A stretch of DNA of 64,000 nt from Nereida sp. MMG025 (GCF_021654165.1 NZ_JAKFZN010000001.1:1116001-1180000); one strand, 5' to 3'; numbered from the stretch's first letter, positions 43,930-54,202 are shown. Translations and numbers: made by a program. Notes: a model not told the origin generated them from the sequence alone.

Positions 43930-44820
43930 ATGAAAGACGGACGCTTTGCCATGCTGGACGACAACGACGACATTCACCCACTATTTTACGGCGCGCCGCG
44001 CACTACAGAATTCAAGAAGCTGCGCAAACGGATTGTGCGCCAAACCCGCGAAGCGATTGACCAATACGGTATGATCGAACGCGATGCCCGTTGGCTTGTT
44101 TGTCTGTCTGGCGGCAAAGACAGCTACACTTTGCTGGCTGTGCTACATGAATTGCAATGGCGCGGCCTGCTACCTGTCGACATTCTGGCGTGCAATCTGG
44201 ACCAGGGCCAACCGGGTTTTCCCGCCACTGTGCTGCCTGCGTTTTTGGAAAAAATGGATGTGCCGCATCGGATTGAGTATCAAGACACCTATTCAATTGT
44301 GATGGACAAGGTCCCCGAAGGTCGGACGTTTTGCGCATTGTGTTCGCGCCTGCGCCGCGGCAACCTTTACCGCATCGCCCGTGAAGAAGGCTGCTCTGCC
44401 GTTGTGCTTGGACACCACCGTGATGATATCCTTGAGACGTTCTTCATGAACCTGTTCCATGGCGGGCGCCTTGCAACAATGCCGCCCAAACTGGTGAACG
44501 AGGAAGGTGACCTGTTTGTCTACCGCCCGCTTGCGCATGTGGCTGAAACCGACTGCGACGCCTTTGCGCGCGCGATGGACTATCCGATCATCCCGTGCGA
44601 CCTGTGCGGAAGTCAGGACGGGCTGCAACGTCAGCAAGTCAAAGCGATCCTGGATGGTTGGGAGAAAAACAGCCCCGGCCGCAGACAGGTCATGTTCCGC
44701 GCACTGACAAATGCGCGCCCATCGCATCTTCTGGATGCAAACCTCTTTGATTTTCAGGGGCTTATGCGGGAAATGACAGAAGTTGACTCAAAGTCTAATC
44801 AAGTCCCCAAGCTGCGTTAA
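43930..44820 (+). CDS. ttcA: tRNA 2-thiocytidine biosynthesis protein TtcA
   Basis: TtcA thiolates cytidine 32 in tRNA. The 296-residue product has the PP-loop [12 protein letters not shown] (about 58-69), [10 protein letters not shown] and CDLCGSQ cysteine pairs that bind the [4Fe-4S] cluster, and [20 protein letters not shown]. An internal ATG eight codons in ([10 protein letters not shown]) could be the real start. Divergent from the DUF3833 gene. Confidence 0.95.
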   Translation: MKDGRFAMLDDNDDIHPLFYGAPRTTEFKKLRKRIVRQTREAIDQYGMIERDARWLVCLSGGKDSYTLLAVLHELQWRGLLPVDILACNLDQGQPGFPATVLPAFLEKMDVPHRIEYQDTYSIVMDKVPEGRTFCALCSRLRRGNLYRIAREEGCSAVVLGHHRDDILETFFMNLFHGGRLATMPPKLVNEEGDLFVYRPLAHVAETDCDAFARAMDYPIIPCDLCGSQDGLQRQQVKAILDGWEKNSPGRRQVMFRALTNARPSHLLDANLFDFQGLMREMTEVDSKSNQVPKLR

Positions 44821-44839
44821 TAAACCAGTCATGCTGCTT

Positions 44840-44914
44840 TTCTAAGGTGCTTGTATGAAGGCTGCTGCATCCGCACAGCCGCGCCATGCGAGACATCTGC
44901 CATGCACCTTAGAA
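44840..44914 (+). promoter_or_regulatory. Structured leader enclosing the start codon of the EAL gene
   Basis: TTCTAAGGTGC (44840-44850) pairs perfectly with GCACCTTAGAA (44904-44914), an 11-base stem whose 3' arm begins at the G of the ATG at 44902-44904. Inside the 53-base loop, GGCTGCTGC and GCACAGCC form a second hairpin. Folding would place the start codon at the base of a stable stem, which suggests translational control; no T tract follows, so it is not a typical terminator. Confidence 0.5.
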
Positions 44915-46419
44915 TCGTGAAATCCTTTCGGTTGAATGCTGTCGCAACAGCGTTCCTTTGCCTCGGTCCCGCGCTGACAATCGCTGCGTTTTTTCTTGCT
45001 GGACCCGCGGCGATGACGGCTGTTGCGCTCGGGTGTATCGCGATCACAACCTATAATATTGCACGCGCGCCTGAACCGCGCGATGCCGAAATTTCGCCTT
45101 TGGGCACGGTCAATCGCAGTTTTTTCATGGACCAGCTGGAGCGCACATTCGAAGTGCGGGCTGATACAGGGCGCACTTCGATTTGCCTTGCTTTTCAGTT
45201 GGATGACTACACGGGTTTGGTTGAAAGCCACGGCAGTATCGCCGCAGATCAAGTCATCCGCGATCTAATCCCGAGGGTGCGTTCCGTCTTGCGGCATACC
45301 GATATTATGACACAGATCGACACAGCGCGATTTGCCGTTTTATTGTCACCCAAACACCGCATGACCCTTGAAACGGGGTTACAGCTTGCCGCGCGGCTAC
45401 AAAAAGCCATCGAAGAGCCTTTCGTGATTGACGGCACCACGATCTATTGTTCAGCAAGCATCGGATTTACCCTGCAAGACAGGTTGCCGGACGACACGGC
45501 CACAGCTTTTCTGGAATGTTCGGAAATTGCGTTGAAAGATGCAAGGCGGCAGTCGCCAGCAGGTTTGCGCGCCTATTCGGATCAGATTGCCGCGACAGTG
45601 CTGGTCGAAAAGTCACTTGGCATTGAAGTTCAAACCGCGTTTGAAAACGGTCAGATTTCACCGTGGTTCCAACCGCAAATTAGCACGGACACAGGCCAAA
45701 TAAGCGGGTTTGAGGCCCTTGCGCGGTGGCGGCATCCTGAAAAAGGGTTAATCCCACCATCCGAGTTTTTACCAGCTATGCAAGACGCAGGCTTGCTTGA
45801 AACACTGAGCGAAACCATGCTTGCAGGCGCATTGGAGGCCCTGAGCACCTGGGACAGCCAAGGCACTGTGGTGCCAAGCGTTGGCGTTAACTTTTCCACA
45901 CAAGAATTACGCAACCCCGACCTTGTGACACGCATTGCATGGGAGCTGGACAGGTTTAATCTTGCCCCTTCGCGATTGAGCATTGAAATATTAGAAACCG
46001 TGATCGCAGGCGCGAATGACGATGTGATCGTCTCGAATATCCGCAAACTTAGTGAACTGGGGTGCCAGATCGACCTTGACGACTTTGGAACGGGCCATGC
46101 CTCCATCGCGGCCATCAAACGATTTTCTATCGATCGCATAAAAATCGACCGGTCATTTGTGGCCAAAGTAGATACCGACAAACCCCAGCAAAGGATGTTA
46201 TCAGCGATCTTGTCCATGGCAGAGGAGTTGGGGTTGGATACGCTGGCCGAGGGGGTCGAAACCCTTGGCGAACATGCCATGCTATGCCAACTCGGGTGCC
46301 ATCACGTCCAAGGATTTGGCTTGGCAAAGCCCATGCCTTTTGAGGAAACCCTTGATTGGATAAAAAAACATACTGCGAAAATCGAAAACTCAAAGGCCCT
46401 GCGCCATCGTTTCGGATAA
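44902..46419 (+). CDS. Cyclic-di-GMP phosphodiesterase, degenerate GGDEF plus EAL
   Basis: The 505-residue protein has two membrane segments (about 10-30 and 35-55), a GGDEF-like domain whose active motif is lost (DTARFAVLL at the GGDEF position) and an EAL domain with all catalytic positions visible: EALARWRH, VNFS, EILE, LDDFGTG, KIDRSF and AEGVET. It should hydrolyse c-di-GMP, with the GGDEF-like part regulatory. The frame is open to TTG 44851; ATG 44902 is preferred although no clean ribosome site precedes it, and a hairpin covers it. Confidence 0.88.
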   Translation: MHLRIVKSFRLNAVATAFLCLGPALTIAAFFLAGPAAMTAVALGCIAITTYNIARAPEPRDAEISPLGTVNRSFFMDQLERTFEVRADTGRTSICLAFQLDDYTGLVESHGSIAADQVIRDLIPRVRSVLRHTDIMTQIDTARFAVLLSPKHRMTLETGLQLAARLQKAIEEPFVIDGTTIYCSASIGFTLQDRLPDDTATAFLECSEIALKDARRQSPAGLRAYSDQIAATVLVEKSLGIEVQTAFENGQISPWFQPQISTDTGQISGFEALARWRHPEKGLIPPSEFLPAMQDAGLLETLSETMLAGALEALSTWDSQGTVVPSVGVNFSTQELRNPDLVTRIAWELDRFNLAPSRLSIEILETVIAGANDDVIVSNIRKLSELGCQIDLDDFGTGHASIAAIKRFSIDRIKIDRSFVAKVDTDKPQQRMLSAILSMAEELGLDTLAEGVETLGEHAMLCQLGCHHVQGFGLAKPMPFEETLDWIKKHTAKIENSKALRHRFG

Positions 46420-46528
46420 TCGCAGCACGAATCCTGATTGAGGCGGGTTTGTCACGCCTTCACCTCTTGACCTTTCGTGCCTAGATAGGTTCAAACCACG
46501 CAGATTATTCAATGAATGGCGGTCGGTG

Positions 46529-48334
46529 ATGGACGAGCAGAACAGAAATCTGATTTTGGCAAGTGTGCTGTGCTTGTTGGTTATCATTGTATGGCCATTT
46601 TTGGTGCCTCCGCCCGAGCAACCTGTTCAAACACAGCAAACACAAGGCGAGGTAACAGCGCCGGCAACAGCGCCTGCCGTGGTTACGTCAGGTGCAGAAA
46701 GTGCAACCGCTGCACCAGTTGTAGATCAACGCACCGAGGCCGCACGCATCGCCATCGAAACCCCCGAGTTGAAGGGGAGCCTCTCTCTTTTGGGCGGCCG
46801 AATTGATGACCTATCGCTCAAATCCTACCGGACCGAGCTTGATGAGGGCGCAGAAATCGTCAAACTTCTGAAAAGCACCTCCGAACTCAATGCCTTCTAC
46901 GCGGATTTCGGATGGGCGCCCGGGGGAAATCTGACGTTCGATGATGTGCCCACACCCGACACATTGTGGAGCGCCGAGACAGACGCAACATTGACGCCAG
47001 ATACACCTGTTACCCTCACTTGGGAAAATGGGAACGGCTTGGTTTTCAATCGTGTGATCTCGATTGATGAAAACTTCATGTTCACGGTTGCCCAATCCGT
47101 CACCAACACAGCCGATAGCACCGCGCGTCTAGCCCCCTACAGTGCTCTGATGCGTCACGGCGAGCCGACAACGCTGAAAAACTTCTTCATCATCCACGAA
47201 GGCGCAATGCGTCAGACGGGTGAAGAGTTGAACGAATACGATTACGACGACCTGCAAGACTTCAACGCCGATCCGCGTTGGGGCGCGAATGCAAGTGTCA
47301 CCGAGGTCACAGAAAACGGATGGCTTGGGTTTACCGACCACTATTGGATGGCCATGCTGGTTCCCCAAGGGACGCAGCCCTTCACATCGGTCCTTCAGTA
47401 CAACCCGCAACGTGACACCTACCGGTCCGAGGCACGCCTGCCCACGCTGGATGTCGCAGCTGGCGAAACAGCAACTGTCGAAATGCAGCTTTTTGCCGGC
47501 GCGAAGGAATGGGAAACGATCCGCAACTATGAAAATGACGGCGGCATCTATAACTTTATCGATAGTATTGACTGGGGTTGGTTCTTTTTCCTGACAAAAC
47601 CAATCTTCGCGGCGCTGCACTGGCTCAACCTTTTCATCGGCAATATGGGCTGGTCTATCATCGCACTGACCCTACTGATCAAGGCGCTTTTGCTGCCACT
47701 TGCTTACAAATCCTACGTTTCGATGGCGAAGATGAAAGAGCTGCAGCCCGAGATGGAAAAGCTCAAAGAAGCGGCTGGCGACGACAAGGAAAAAATGCAA
47801 AAGGGCATGATCGAGCTCTACAAAAAGAACAAGGTAAACCCTGCATCTGGTTGCCTTCCGATCTTGATGCAAATCCCGATCTTCTTCTCGCTTTACAAGG
47901 TGATCTTCGTTACGATCGAACTGCGCCACGCAGAGTGGCTTGGTTGGATCCGCGATCTTTCTGCCCCTGATCCCTCGTCTATTTTGAACCTGTTTGGCTT
48001 GTTGCCCTGGGGCACGCCAGAACCCACCTCGCTCTTCTTTATCTTCAGCTTGGGTGTTCTTCCGATCATTCTGGGCATTTCGATGTGGCTTCAACAAAAG
48101 CTCAATCCCGCGCCAACGGACAAAACTCAGGCGATGATTTTTGCTTGGATGCCATGGGTCTTTATGTTCATGTTGGGCAGCTTTGCCAGTGGGCTTGTGC
48201 TGTACTGGATCGCGAACAACCTGATCACATTCACGCAGCAATATTTGATCATGCGCAGCCAGGGCATCAAACCAGACGTGTTTGGCAATATCAAAAGCAG
48301 CTTCAAACGTAGCGCCAAGTCTGGCGATTCCTGA
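46529..48334 (+). CDS. yidC: Membrane protein insertase YidC
   Basis: YidC inserts membrane proteins alone or with SecYEG. The 601-residue product starts MDEQNRNLILASVLCLLVII (first span), has a large periplasmic beta domain (about 60-330), and the conserved five-span core from about 350 with MGWSIIALTLLIKALLLPLA, where lysine replaces the arginine of E. coli as in other alphaproteobacteria, and NPASGCLPILMQIPIFF. The stop overlaps the MOSC start. Confidence 0.97.
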   Translation: MDEQNRNLILASVLCLLVIIVWPFLVPPPEQPVQTQQTQGEVTAPATAPAVVTSGAESATAAPVVDQRTEAARIAIETPELKGSLSLLGGRIDDLSLKSYRTELDEGAEIVKLLKSTSELNAFYADFGWAPGGNLTFDDVPTPDTLWSAETDATLTPDTPVTLTWENGNGLVFNRVISIDENFMFTVAQSVTNTADSTARLAPYSALMRHGEPTTLKNFFIIHEGAMRQTGEELNEYDYDDLQDFNADPRWGANASVTEVTENGWLGFTDHYWMAMLVPQGTQPFTSVLQYNPQRDTYRSEARLPTLDVAAGETATVEMQLFAGAKEWETIRNYENDGGIYNFIDSIDWGWFFFLTKPIFAALHWLNLFIGNMGWSIIALTLLIKALLLPLAYKSYVSMAKMKELQPEMEKLKEAAGDDKEKMQKGMIELYKKNKVNPASGCLPILMQIPIFFSLYKVIFVTIELRHAEWLGWIRDLSAPDPSSILNLFGLLPWGTPEPTSLFFIFSLGVLPIILGISMWLQQKLNPAPTDKTQAMIFAWMPWVFMFMLGSFASGLVLYWIANNLITFTQQYLIMRSQGIKPDVFGNIKSSFKRSAKSGDS

Positions 48335-49080
48335 TGGCGGGCGTTGTCCAGACACTCTGGCGACACCCTATCAAATCGCACGGACGGGAAGAATTGGACC
48401 GTGTCACACTGACCGAAGGCAAAACAATGCCTTGGGACAGACGTTGGGCTGTGGCCCATGAAGGCGCGCGAACCGATGGTGCCTCGTGGGCGTCTTGTGC
48501 AAATTTCTCTCGGGGATCAAAAGCAGCCGAACTCATGGCAATTCATGCGCAGACCGATGTGGATTCGGGACTTGTAACGCTCAGCCATCCAAAACGGCCT
48601 GACTTGGCATTTGATCCTGACCAAAGTGCAGATGATTTTCTTCAGTGGGTCCGCCCGCTGATGCCAAGCAATCGTGCGCAATCCACACGTCTGGTTCGTG
48701 TGCCAGATCGCGGCATGACAGACACCGACTATCCATCCATCAGTCTTTTGAATGTATCGTCCCTTCGTGCGCTGAGCCAAAAAGCTGGTGCCCCACTGCA
48801 AGCCACGCGCTTTCGCACCAACATTGTGATGGAGGGTTTAGGCCCTTGGGAAGAGTTTGAATGGATCGGCAAGCGACTTGCGATTGGATCGGCCGAAGTG
48901 GAAGTGACCGAGCGCATCGAACGCTGCATGGCCACAACAGCAAATCCGGCCACGGGCGCGCGCGACGTAGATACGCTTGGCGCATTGGAAGATGGTTGGG
49001 GGCACCGCGATTTCGGGGTCTATGCCATCGTAACAAAAACGGGCCAGATTGCCTGTGGCGACAAAATTAAGGTGCTCTGA
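48334..49080 (+). CDS. MOSC-domain protein
   Basis: The 248-residue protein has a MOSC N-terminal beta-barrel (VVQTLWRHPIKSHGREEL ... WDRRWAVAHEG) and a MOSC domain with FRTNIVMEG and the conserved cysteine in ERIERCMATTANP. MOSC proteins bind molybdenum cofactor or transfer sulfur/oxygen to and from it, as in N-hydroxylated base reductases. Single-base overlaps with yidC and engB put it in their operon. Confidence 0.88.
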   Translation: MAGVVQTLWRHPIKSHGREELDRVTLTEGKTMPWDRRWAVAHEGARTDGASWASCANFSRGSKAAELMAIHAQTDVDSGLVTLSHPKRPDLAFDPDQSADDFLQWVRPLMPSNRAQSTRLVRVPDRGMTDTDYPSISLLNVSSLRALSQKAGAPLQATRFRTNIVMEGLGPWEEFEWIGKRLAIGSAEVEVTERIERCMATTANPATGARDVDTLGALEDGWGHRDFGVYAIVTKTGQIACGDKIKVL

Positions 49081-49730
49081 TGGACTTACAATTCACCCTT
49101 GCTGAAACACCTGACGCGGCAAGCGCAGAGGCCGCCCGCAAGTTTTTCGCAGGACCAACGGATTTCCTGAAAGGCGTGGTGGCGATGGATGGCATGCCAG
49201 CTGCTGATCGTATGGAGGTATGTTTTGCCGGCCGGTCAAACGTGGGCAAGTCCAGCTTGATCAATGCACTGACGGGTCGCAAGGGTCTCGCCCGCACCTC
49301 AAACACACCCGGGCGCACGCAAGAGATCAACTTTTTCACGCTGAACGAGAGCCACTACCTTGTCGATGTTCCGGGCTACGGCTTTGCAAATGCACCGCTC
49401 CCCGTGGTTGCAAAATGGCAACGGTTGCTCAAGGCGTATCTGTCTGGCCGCGCCAGCCTGCGGCGGGCGTTTGTACTGATTGATGCGCGTCATGGCGTGA
49501 AAGAGGTGGACCAAGACATTATGAAATTGCTTGATCGCTCGGCCGTGACGTTCCAGTGCGTTCTGACCAAAACTGACAAGGTCAAAGGCGGCGCCAAAGA
49601 CAAAATGCTTGAACAGGTAAAAAGCGCGCTGGCCAAACACCCCGCCGCTTATCCTGAGATTATCATGACCAGTTCGGAAAAAGGCGACGGTATCGCCACG
49701 CTGCGCCACATCATCCATACGTTGGAATAA
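49080..49730 (+). CDS. engB: Ribosome biogenesis GTP-binding protein EngB (YsxC/YihA)
   Basis: Essential small GTPase for 50S assembly. The 216-residue product has G1 GRSNVGKSSLIN, G2 TPGRTQ, G3 DVPGYGFAN and G4 TKTD. The ATG overlaps the MOSC stop by one base; the stop lies two bases before the convergent SDR gene's stop. Confidence 0.96.
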   Translation: MDLQFTLAETPDAASAEAARKFFAGPTDFLKGVVAMDGMPAADRMEVCFAGRSNVGKSSLINALTGRKGLARTSNTPGRTQEINFFTLNESHYLVDVPGYGFANAPLPVVAKWQRLLKAYLSGRASLRRAFVLIDARHGVKEVDQDIMKLLDRSAVTFQCVLTKTDKVKGGAKDKMLEQVKSALAKHPAAYPEIIMTSSEKGDGIATLRHIIHTLE

Positions 49731-49732
49731 CG

Positions 49733-50473
49733 TTAAACGTGTTGGCCTGCGTTCACTTCGATCTCGGTGCCCGTGACATAGCTTGATGCATCCGTACAAA
49801 GAAAATGGATAACATCCGCGACCTCCTCTGGTTGCCCCAAACGGCGTAACGGCAAGGTCTCGACGATTTTCTCGGTGCCCGGTGACAGGATCGAGGTTTC
49901 CACTTCACCCGGCGCGATGGCATTGACGCGCACACCAAGCGGGCCGAAATCGTGCGCCATCTCGCGGGTCAAAGCGCCAAGCGCGGCTTTTGATGTCGCA
50001 TAGGCCGCCCCCGCGAACGGGTGCACACGCGTTCCGGCAATCGATGTGACATTGACGACGGACCCTTTGGACGCCGCCAATTCCTCCTTCAGGCCGCGGG
50101 CCAATACGATAGAGGCAAAGAAGTTTACATGGAAAACGTGACCCCACGTGCGTAAATCGGTGTCCAGGGTGTTCAGGCGCTCACCGTCGGGGCCTTTGGG
50201 CGAAATACCCGCGTTGTTCACCAAGGCTTCCAACTGGCCGCCCAGTCTTTCGCGGATCACCTCAATGGCAGCAATGGTCGCCTTGGGATCGGCCAGATCA
50301 ATCTGAATGTGGTTTTCCTCTCCCCCACCCCACGGACATTCGGCAGGAAACGGATGGCGTGAACAGGTAATGACCCGCCAGCCTGCAGCATTAAACCGCT
50401 GGACAGTTGCGTGTCCGATACCACGGCTTGCCCCAGTCAACACCATTGTTTTTTGCCGCTTTGTCATCGCCAT
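49733..50473 (-). CDS. Short-chain dehydrogenase/reductase (FabG-like)
   Basis: The 246-residue SDR has TGASRGIGHA (NAD(P)-binding), NNAGISP, the catalytic Ser in VTSIAGTRV, and Y-A-T-S-K in AYATSKAALGALT. FabG-like sequence, but substrate cannot be assigned. A single minus-strand gene inserted between engB and argB. Confidence 0.88.
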   Translation of the reverse strand: MAMTKRQKTMVLTGASRGIGHATVQRFNAAGWRVITCSRHPFPAECPWGGGEENHIQIDLADPKATIAAIEVIRERLGGQLEALVNNAGISPKGPDGERLNTLDTDLRTWGHVFHVNFFASIVLARGLKEELAASKGSVVNVTSIAGTRVHPFAGAAYATSKAALGALTREMAHDFGPLGVRVNAIAPGEVETSILSPGTEKIVETLPLRRLGQPEEVADVIHFLCTDASSYVTGTEIEVNAGQHV

Positions 50474-50585
50474 TCACCCTTTGCGCTGTTGGACTTACCG
50501 TATCACGCACAAACGCCAACGCAACGCGCCCCTTGGCAGTCCTGACAGATCAGCGTAAGCCAGCGCCCCAAGAGGAACCGTCACA

Positions 50586-51449
50586 ATGAAAAAGCAAACT
50601 GCCATGAAAAGCGATTGGATCGCCACCGCCCGCACCCTCAGCCAAGCGTTGCCCTATCTGCAACGCTACGATGATGCGATTGTCGTCATCAAATTCGGCG
50701 GCCACGCCATGAGCACAGATGAGGCCATGGAAAGCTTTGCGCGTGACGTTGTTTTGCTGCGCCAAGTGGGGGTGAACCCCGTAATCGTCCACGGCGGCGG
50801 CCCCATGATCAACGAGATGCTAGATCGTCTTGGCGTGCAGTCCGAATTCGTGAACGGCAAACGCGTCACCGATGCTGAGACCGTGCGCGTTGTTGAAATG
50901 GTGTTGTCAGGGCTTGTGAACAAAAAAATCGTGCAAGCGATCAACGCACAGGGCGGCAAGGCTGTTGGCCTGTCTGGCAAGGACGCAGGTCTTATCACCT
51001 GCACACAGACCGATCCCGCCCTTGGGTTTGTGGGAACGCCAGATCACATTGATCCGACGGTTCTCCATACGCTTGCCGCCTCAGACACTATTCCCGTTAT
51101 CGCGCCTTTGGGTGCGGGCGAAAACGGCGAAACATTCAACATCAATGGCGATACGGCTGCGGGTGCAATCGCGGCTGCGCTTAAGGCGGATCGCTTGTTG
51201 CTTTTGACGGACGTCGCAGGCGTGAAAGATGCCACTGGTGAAGTTGTCACGGACCTGCGGGCCGATCAAATTCGCGAACTGACGGCATCGGGCGTCATTG
51301 CTGGCGGCATGATTCCGAAAACAGAAACAGCCCTCGATGCTATTGATGGTGGTGTGCGGGCTGTGGTCATTTTGGATGGGCGCGCGCCAAATGCCTGTTT
51401 GCTTGAGCTTTTCACCGATCACGGCGCAGGCTCTATCATTCGTCGATGA
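50586..51449 (+). CDS. argB: Acetylglutamate kinase
   Basis: ArgB phosphorylates N-acetylglutamate in arginine synthesis. The 287-residue product has [51 protein letters not shown] and [14 protein letters not shown], all conserved ATP and substrate sites. The longer N-terminal helix is of the arginine-sensitive hexameric type. AGAGGAACC precedes the ATG. Confidence 0.96.
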   Translation: MKKQTAMKSDWIATARTLSQALPYLQRYDDAIVVIKFGGHAMSTDEAMESFARDVVLLRQVGVNPVIVHGGGPMINEMLDRLGVQSEFVNGKRVTDAETVRVVEMVLSGLVNKKIVQAINAQGGKAVGLSGKDAGLITCTQTDPALGFVGTPDHIDPTVLHTLAASDTIPVIAPLGAGENGETFNINGDTAAGAIAAALKADRLLLLTDVAGVKDATGEVVTDLRADQIRELTASGVIAGGMIPKTETALDAIDGGVRAVVILDGRAPNACLLELFTDHGAGSIIRR

Positions 51450-51501
51450 CTTCACAGCTCTGTGCCTTGCCTGACCGTGGGTTTTGCCCCACATCTAGAG
51501 C

Positions 51502-52296
51502 ATGGAAAACGAAGCCCTTATCCGCCTTGCTTTTTTTGCAGGACTGTTCCTTTTGTTTGCAGCGCTTGAAGCGTTAATGCCCCGCCGTGCGCGGCGGCAA
51601 TCACAAAGCAAACGCTGGATGACGAATTGGGCTGTTGTTGTGCTCGATACCATCACCCTTCGGCTGCTATCGGTTATCCTGCCCTTGTTGGCGGTGGGCG
51701 CCGCCATAGACGCGGAACGCCTTGGGTGGGGGCTGTTCAATATCTTTGAGTTGCCCTTCGCGCTTGAGCTGATCGTGGTCATCTTGATATTCGATCTAGC
51801 GATTTGGGCGCAGCATTTAATCACACATAAAGTGCCGTTCTTATGGCGTATCCACCGTGTCCATCACGCGGATGTCGATATCGACGTGACAACCGCGATC
51901 CGGTTTCACCCTGTAGAGATTGCCCTGTCCATGATCCTGAAGATCGGGCTGGTGTATTTGCTTGGGCCTGCGGCCATCGCCATGATCGCGTTCGAAATCA
52001 TCCTGAACGGGACAGCGATGTTCAACCACGCCAATATCAAGCTGCCGCTGTGGTTAGATGCAATCGTGCGCCGTGTTCTGGTCACCCCTGATATGCACCG
52101 CGTTCACCATTCCGTGGACCGCGCAGAACACGATAGCAATTACGGCTTTGCGCTGTCGATTTGGGACCGCATGTTTGGCACATATGTCGCGCAACCCAAA
52201 GATGGCCATGATAACATGGATATCGGACTGGAATGGCAAGATGACCGCCCGTCCCGCCTTGGATGGTCCTTGGCTTTGCCCTTCATGCGCAAATGA
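51502..52296 (+). CDS. Sterol desaturase / fatty acid hydroxylase family protein
   Basis: The 264-residue membrane protein has about five hydrophobic segments and the di-iron histidine clusters HLITH, HRVHHAD, FNHAN and HRVHHS. These define the fatty acid hydroxylase superfamily; the substrate (lipid or carotenoid) is not clear. Its stop overlaps the next start as ATGA. Confidence 0.88.
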   Translation: MENEALIRLAFFAGLFLLFAALEALMPRRARRQSQSKRWMTNWAVVVLDTITLRLLSVILPLLAVGAAIDAERLGWGLFNIFELPFALELIVVILIFDLAIWAQHLITHKVPFLWRIHRVHHADVDIDVTTAIRFHPVEIALSMILKIGLVYLLGPAAIAMIAFEIILNGTAMFNHANIKLPLWLDAIVRRVLVTPDMHRVHHSVDRAEHDSNYGFALSIWDRMFGTYVAQPKDGHDNMDIGLEWQDDRPSRLGWSLALPFMRK

Positions 52297-52931
52297 CTCT
52301 CGCCAGCATTGATGACAGGTTGGGATCCTTTGGGATGGCAGCGCTCGGGGCGTTCCACCCCGCGCGCGGTGATACCCTTCCATCTGACATACAGACCCTT
52401 GTGATGATCGGCCCTACAACGGGTTTTTGGGCAGTTTTCAAACAAAGCGATGAATACCGTGATGGCATAGCCGATCCGATGGACCGCTGGTCGCGCCGTG
52501 TCATCGGCACATTGGCCTGTGATCTTGGGGGCAAGGCTTATTTTCCTTTTGGTGGACCGCCCTTCCAGCCGTTTATCGCATGGGCACAACGGACGGGGCG
52601 CACATGGCAAAGCCCCGTTGGCCTGTTGGTGCACGATACAAGCGGGCTGTTTGTGTCCTATCGCGGGGCATTGGGGCTCAGAGATCGGCTAGAGATCGGA
52701 CAAACAAACAGCCGCCCGTGCGACAGCTGTGATCAACCTTGTTTGTCGGCTTGTCCCATCGGCGCGCTTTCTGCAGATGGCTATGATGTCCCAAATTGCA
52801 AAAGCTACATCACCGGCACAGACGACTGTCTAAGCGCGGGATGCAAGGTGCGCCGCGCCTGTCCCGTTAGCCAGAAGTTTGATCGATCCATGGCGCAATC
52901 CGCGTTTCATATGAAAGCGTTTGTCGGATGA
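52293..52931 (+). CDS. Ferredoxin-type iron-sulfur protein (QueG-like C-terminal cluster motif)
   Basis: The 212-residue protein has a mixed N-terminal half (LGAFHPARGD, LVMIGPTTGFW) and a C-terminal pair of cysteine groups CDSCDQPCLSACPIGAL and CKSYITGTDDCLSAGCKVRRACP, reminiscent of the Fe-S region of epoxyqueuosine reductase but without its corrin-binding part. ATG 52293 overlaps the hydroxylase stop; the earlier frame extension lies inside that gene. An electron donor to the neighbouring di-iron hydroxylase is a possible role. Confidence 0.75.
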   Translation: MTLASIDDRLGSFGMAALGAFHPARGDTLPSDIQTLVMIGPTTGFWAVFKQSDEYRDGIADPMDRWSRRVIGTLACDLGGKAYFPFGGPPFQPFIAWAQRTGRTWQSPVGLLVHDTSGLFVSYRGALGLRDRLEIGQTNSRPCDSCDQPCLSACPIGALSADGYDVPNCKSYITGTDDCLSAGCKVRRACPVSQKFDRSMAQSAFHMKAFVG

Positions 52932-53419
52932 AGCGGTTGATTTTGATGCGTCATTGCAAGTCGGATTGGGCGCACAACCTGCCTGATATAGAGCGGCCCC
53001 TGAATGGACGGGGCCGTAAATCTGCGCGCGCCCTTGGGGATTGGTTGCGCATTCACAGCCACCTGCCTGACGAGATCATGTGCAGTTCGTCGACCAGAAC
53101 GTATGAGACATGCCACGCACTTGGCCTATCCCCGCAGATCGATCTGTATCCCGAGCTTTATCTTGCTGATGCCCAAACACTGTCAATGACGCTGGCAGGT
53201 GCACAAGGCGAGGTGGTCTTGATGGCGGGACACAACCCCGGCATCGGCCATTTCGCATGGCAGGCCGTAAAAACGGCCCCCGCACATAGCCGATTTGGGG
53301 ACTACCCCACGGGTGCAACCACTGTCATTGATTTTGATGTTGATGACTGGTCTGCGCTTGGCACGAAAAAGGGGACCGCGATTGATTTCGCGATCCCCCG
53401 TGAATTGCTTGCCCGCTAG
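52928..53419 (+). CDS. SixA-like histidine phosphatase
   Basis: The 163-residue protein has the RHG signature LMRHCKSDW (catalytic His in the third position of RHC) and ERPLNGRGRKSA, then CSSSTRTYET and GHNPGIGHFA with the second catalytic His. SixA proteins dephosphorylate histidine phosphotransfer proteins, but the substrate here is unknown. Four-base overlap with the ferredoxin gene. Confidence 0.85.
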   Translation: MKRLILMRHCKSDWAHNLPDIERPLNGRGRKSARALGDWLRIHSHLPDEIMCSSSTRTYETCHALGLSPQIDLYPELYLADAQTLSMTLAGAQGEVVLMAGHNPGIGHFAWQAVKTAPAHSRFGDYPTGATTVIDFDVDDWSALGTKKGTAIDFAIPRELLAR

Positions 53420-53422
53420 GAC

Positions 53423-54187
53423 TTAGTGCCCGAGGATCTGGCTCAGGAACAATTTGGTTCGGTCCGATTGCGGATTGTCGAAGAAGGCCTCAGGCTCGTT
53501 CTGTTCGACGATCTGGCCCGCGTCCATAAAGATCACGCGGTTTGCAACCTTGCGCGCAAAGCCCATCTCGTGGGTCACACACAGCATCGTCATACCTTCT
53601 TCGGCAAGTTCGATCATTGTGTCCAAAACCTCTGCGATCATCTCGGGGTCAAGTGCTGAGGTCGGTTCATCGAACAACATGATCCGTGGCTTCATGCAAA
53701 GCGATCTTGCAATAGCAACACGCTGCTGCTGACCGCCCGAAAGCTGACCTGGATATTTGTTTGCCTGATCGGGGATTTTCACCTTTTCAAGGAAGTGCAT
53801 CGCAGTTGCTTCGGCTTCCTTTTTGGGTGTCTTGCGCACCCAGATCGGGGCCAAGGTGCAGTTTTCAAGGATTGTGAGATGCGGGAACAGGTTGAAGTGC
53901 TGAAAGCACATGCCGACCTCAGAGCGGATCGTATCAATGTTCTTGAGGTCCGAGGACAGCAATGTGCCATCCACCGTGATCGAGCCTTGCTGATGTTCTT
54001 CCAGCGCATTGATACAGCGGATCAGCGTTGATTTTCCCGAACCCGAAGGCCCGCAAATCACGATCCGTTCGCCGCGATTTACGGTCAGGTCAATATCACG
54101 CAGCACGTGAAACGAGCCGTACCATTTGTTCATGTTCTGGATCGAAATTGCGACTTCGTCCGACACTTGCATTTGTTGTTGAGCCAT
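53423..54187 (-). CDS. aapP: General L-amino acid ABC transporter ATP-binding protein AapP
   Basis: The 254-residue ATPase has Walker [14 protein letters not shown], signature [15 protein letters not shown], Walker [15 protein letters not shown] and the switch VTHEM. It powers the AapJQMP polar amino acid importer and is the last gene of that operon, 15 bases after aapM. Convergent with the phosphatase gene, three bases apart. Confidence 0.93.
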   Translation of the reverse strand: MAQQQMQVSDEVAISIQNMNKWYGSFHVLRDIDLTVNRGERIVICGPSGSGKSTLIRCINALEEHQQGSITVDGTLLSSDLKNIDTIRSEVGMCFQHFNLFPHLTILENCTLAPIWVRKTPKKEAEATAMHFLEKVKIPDQANKYPGQLSGGQQQRVAIARSLCMKPRIMLFDEPTSALDPEMIAEVLDTMIELAEEGMTMLCVTHEMGFARKVANRVIFMDAGQIVEQNEPEAFFDNPQSDRTKLFLSQILGH

Positions 54188-54202
54188 TGTCAGTGCCCTT
54201 TC

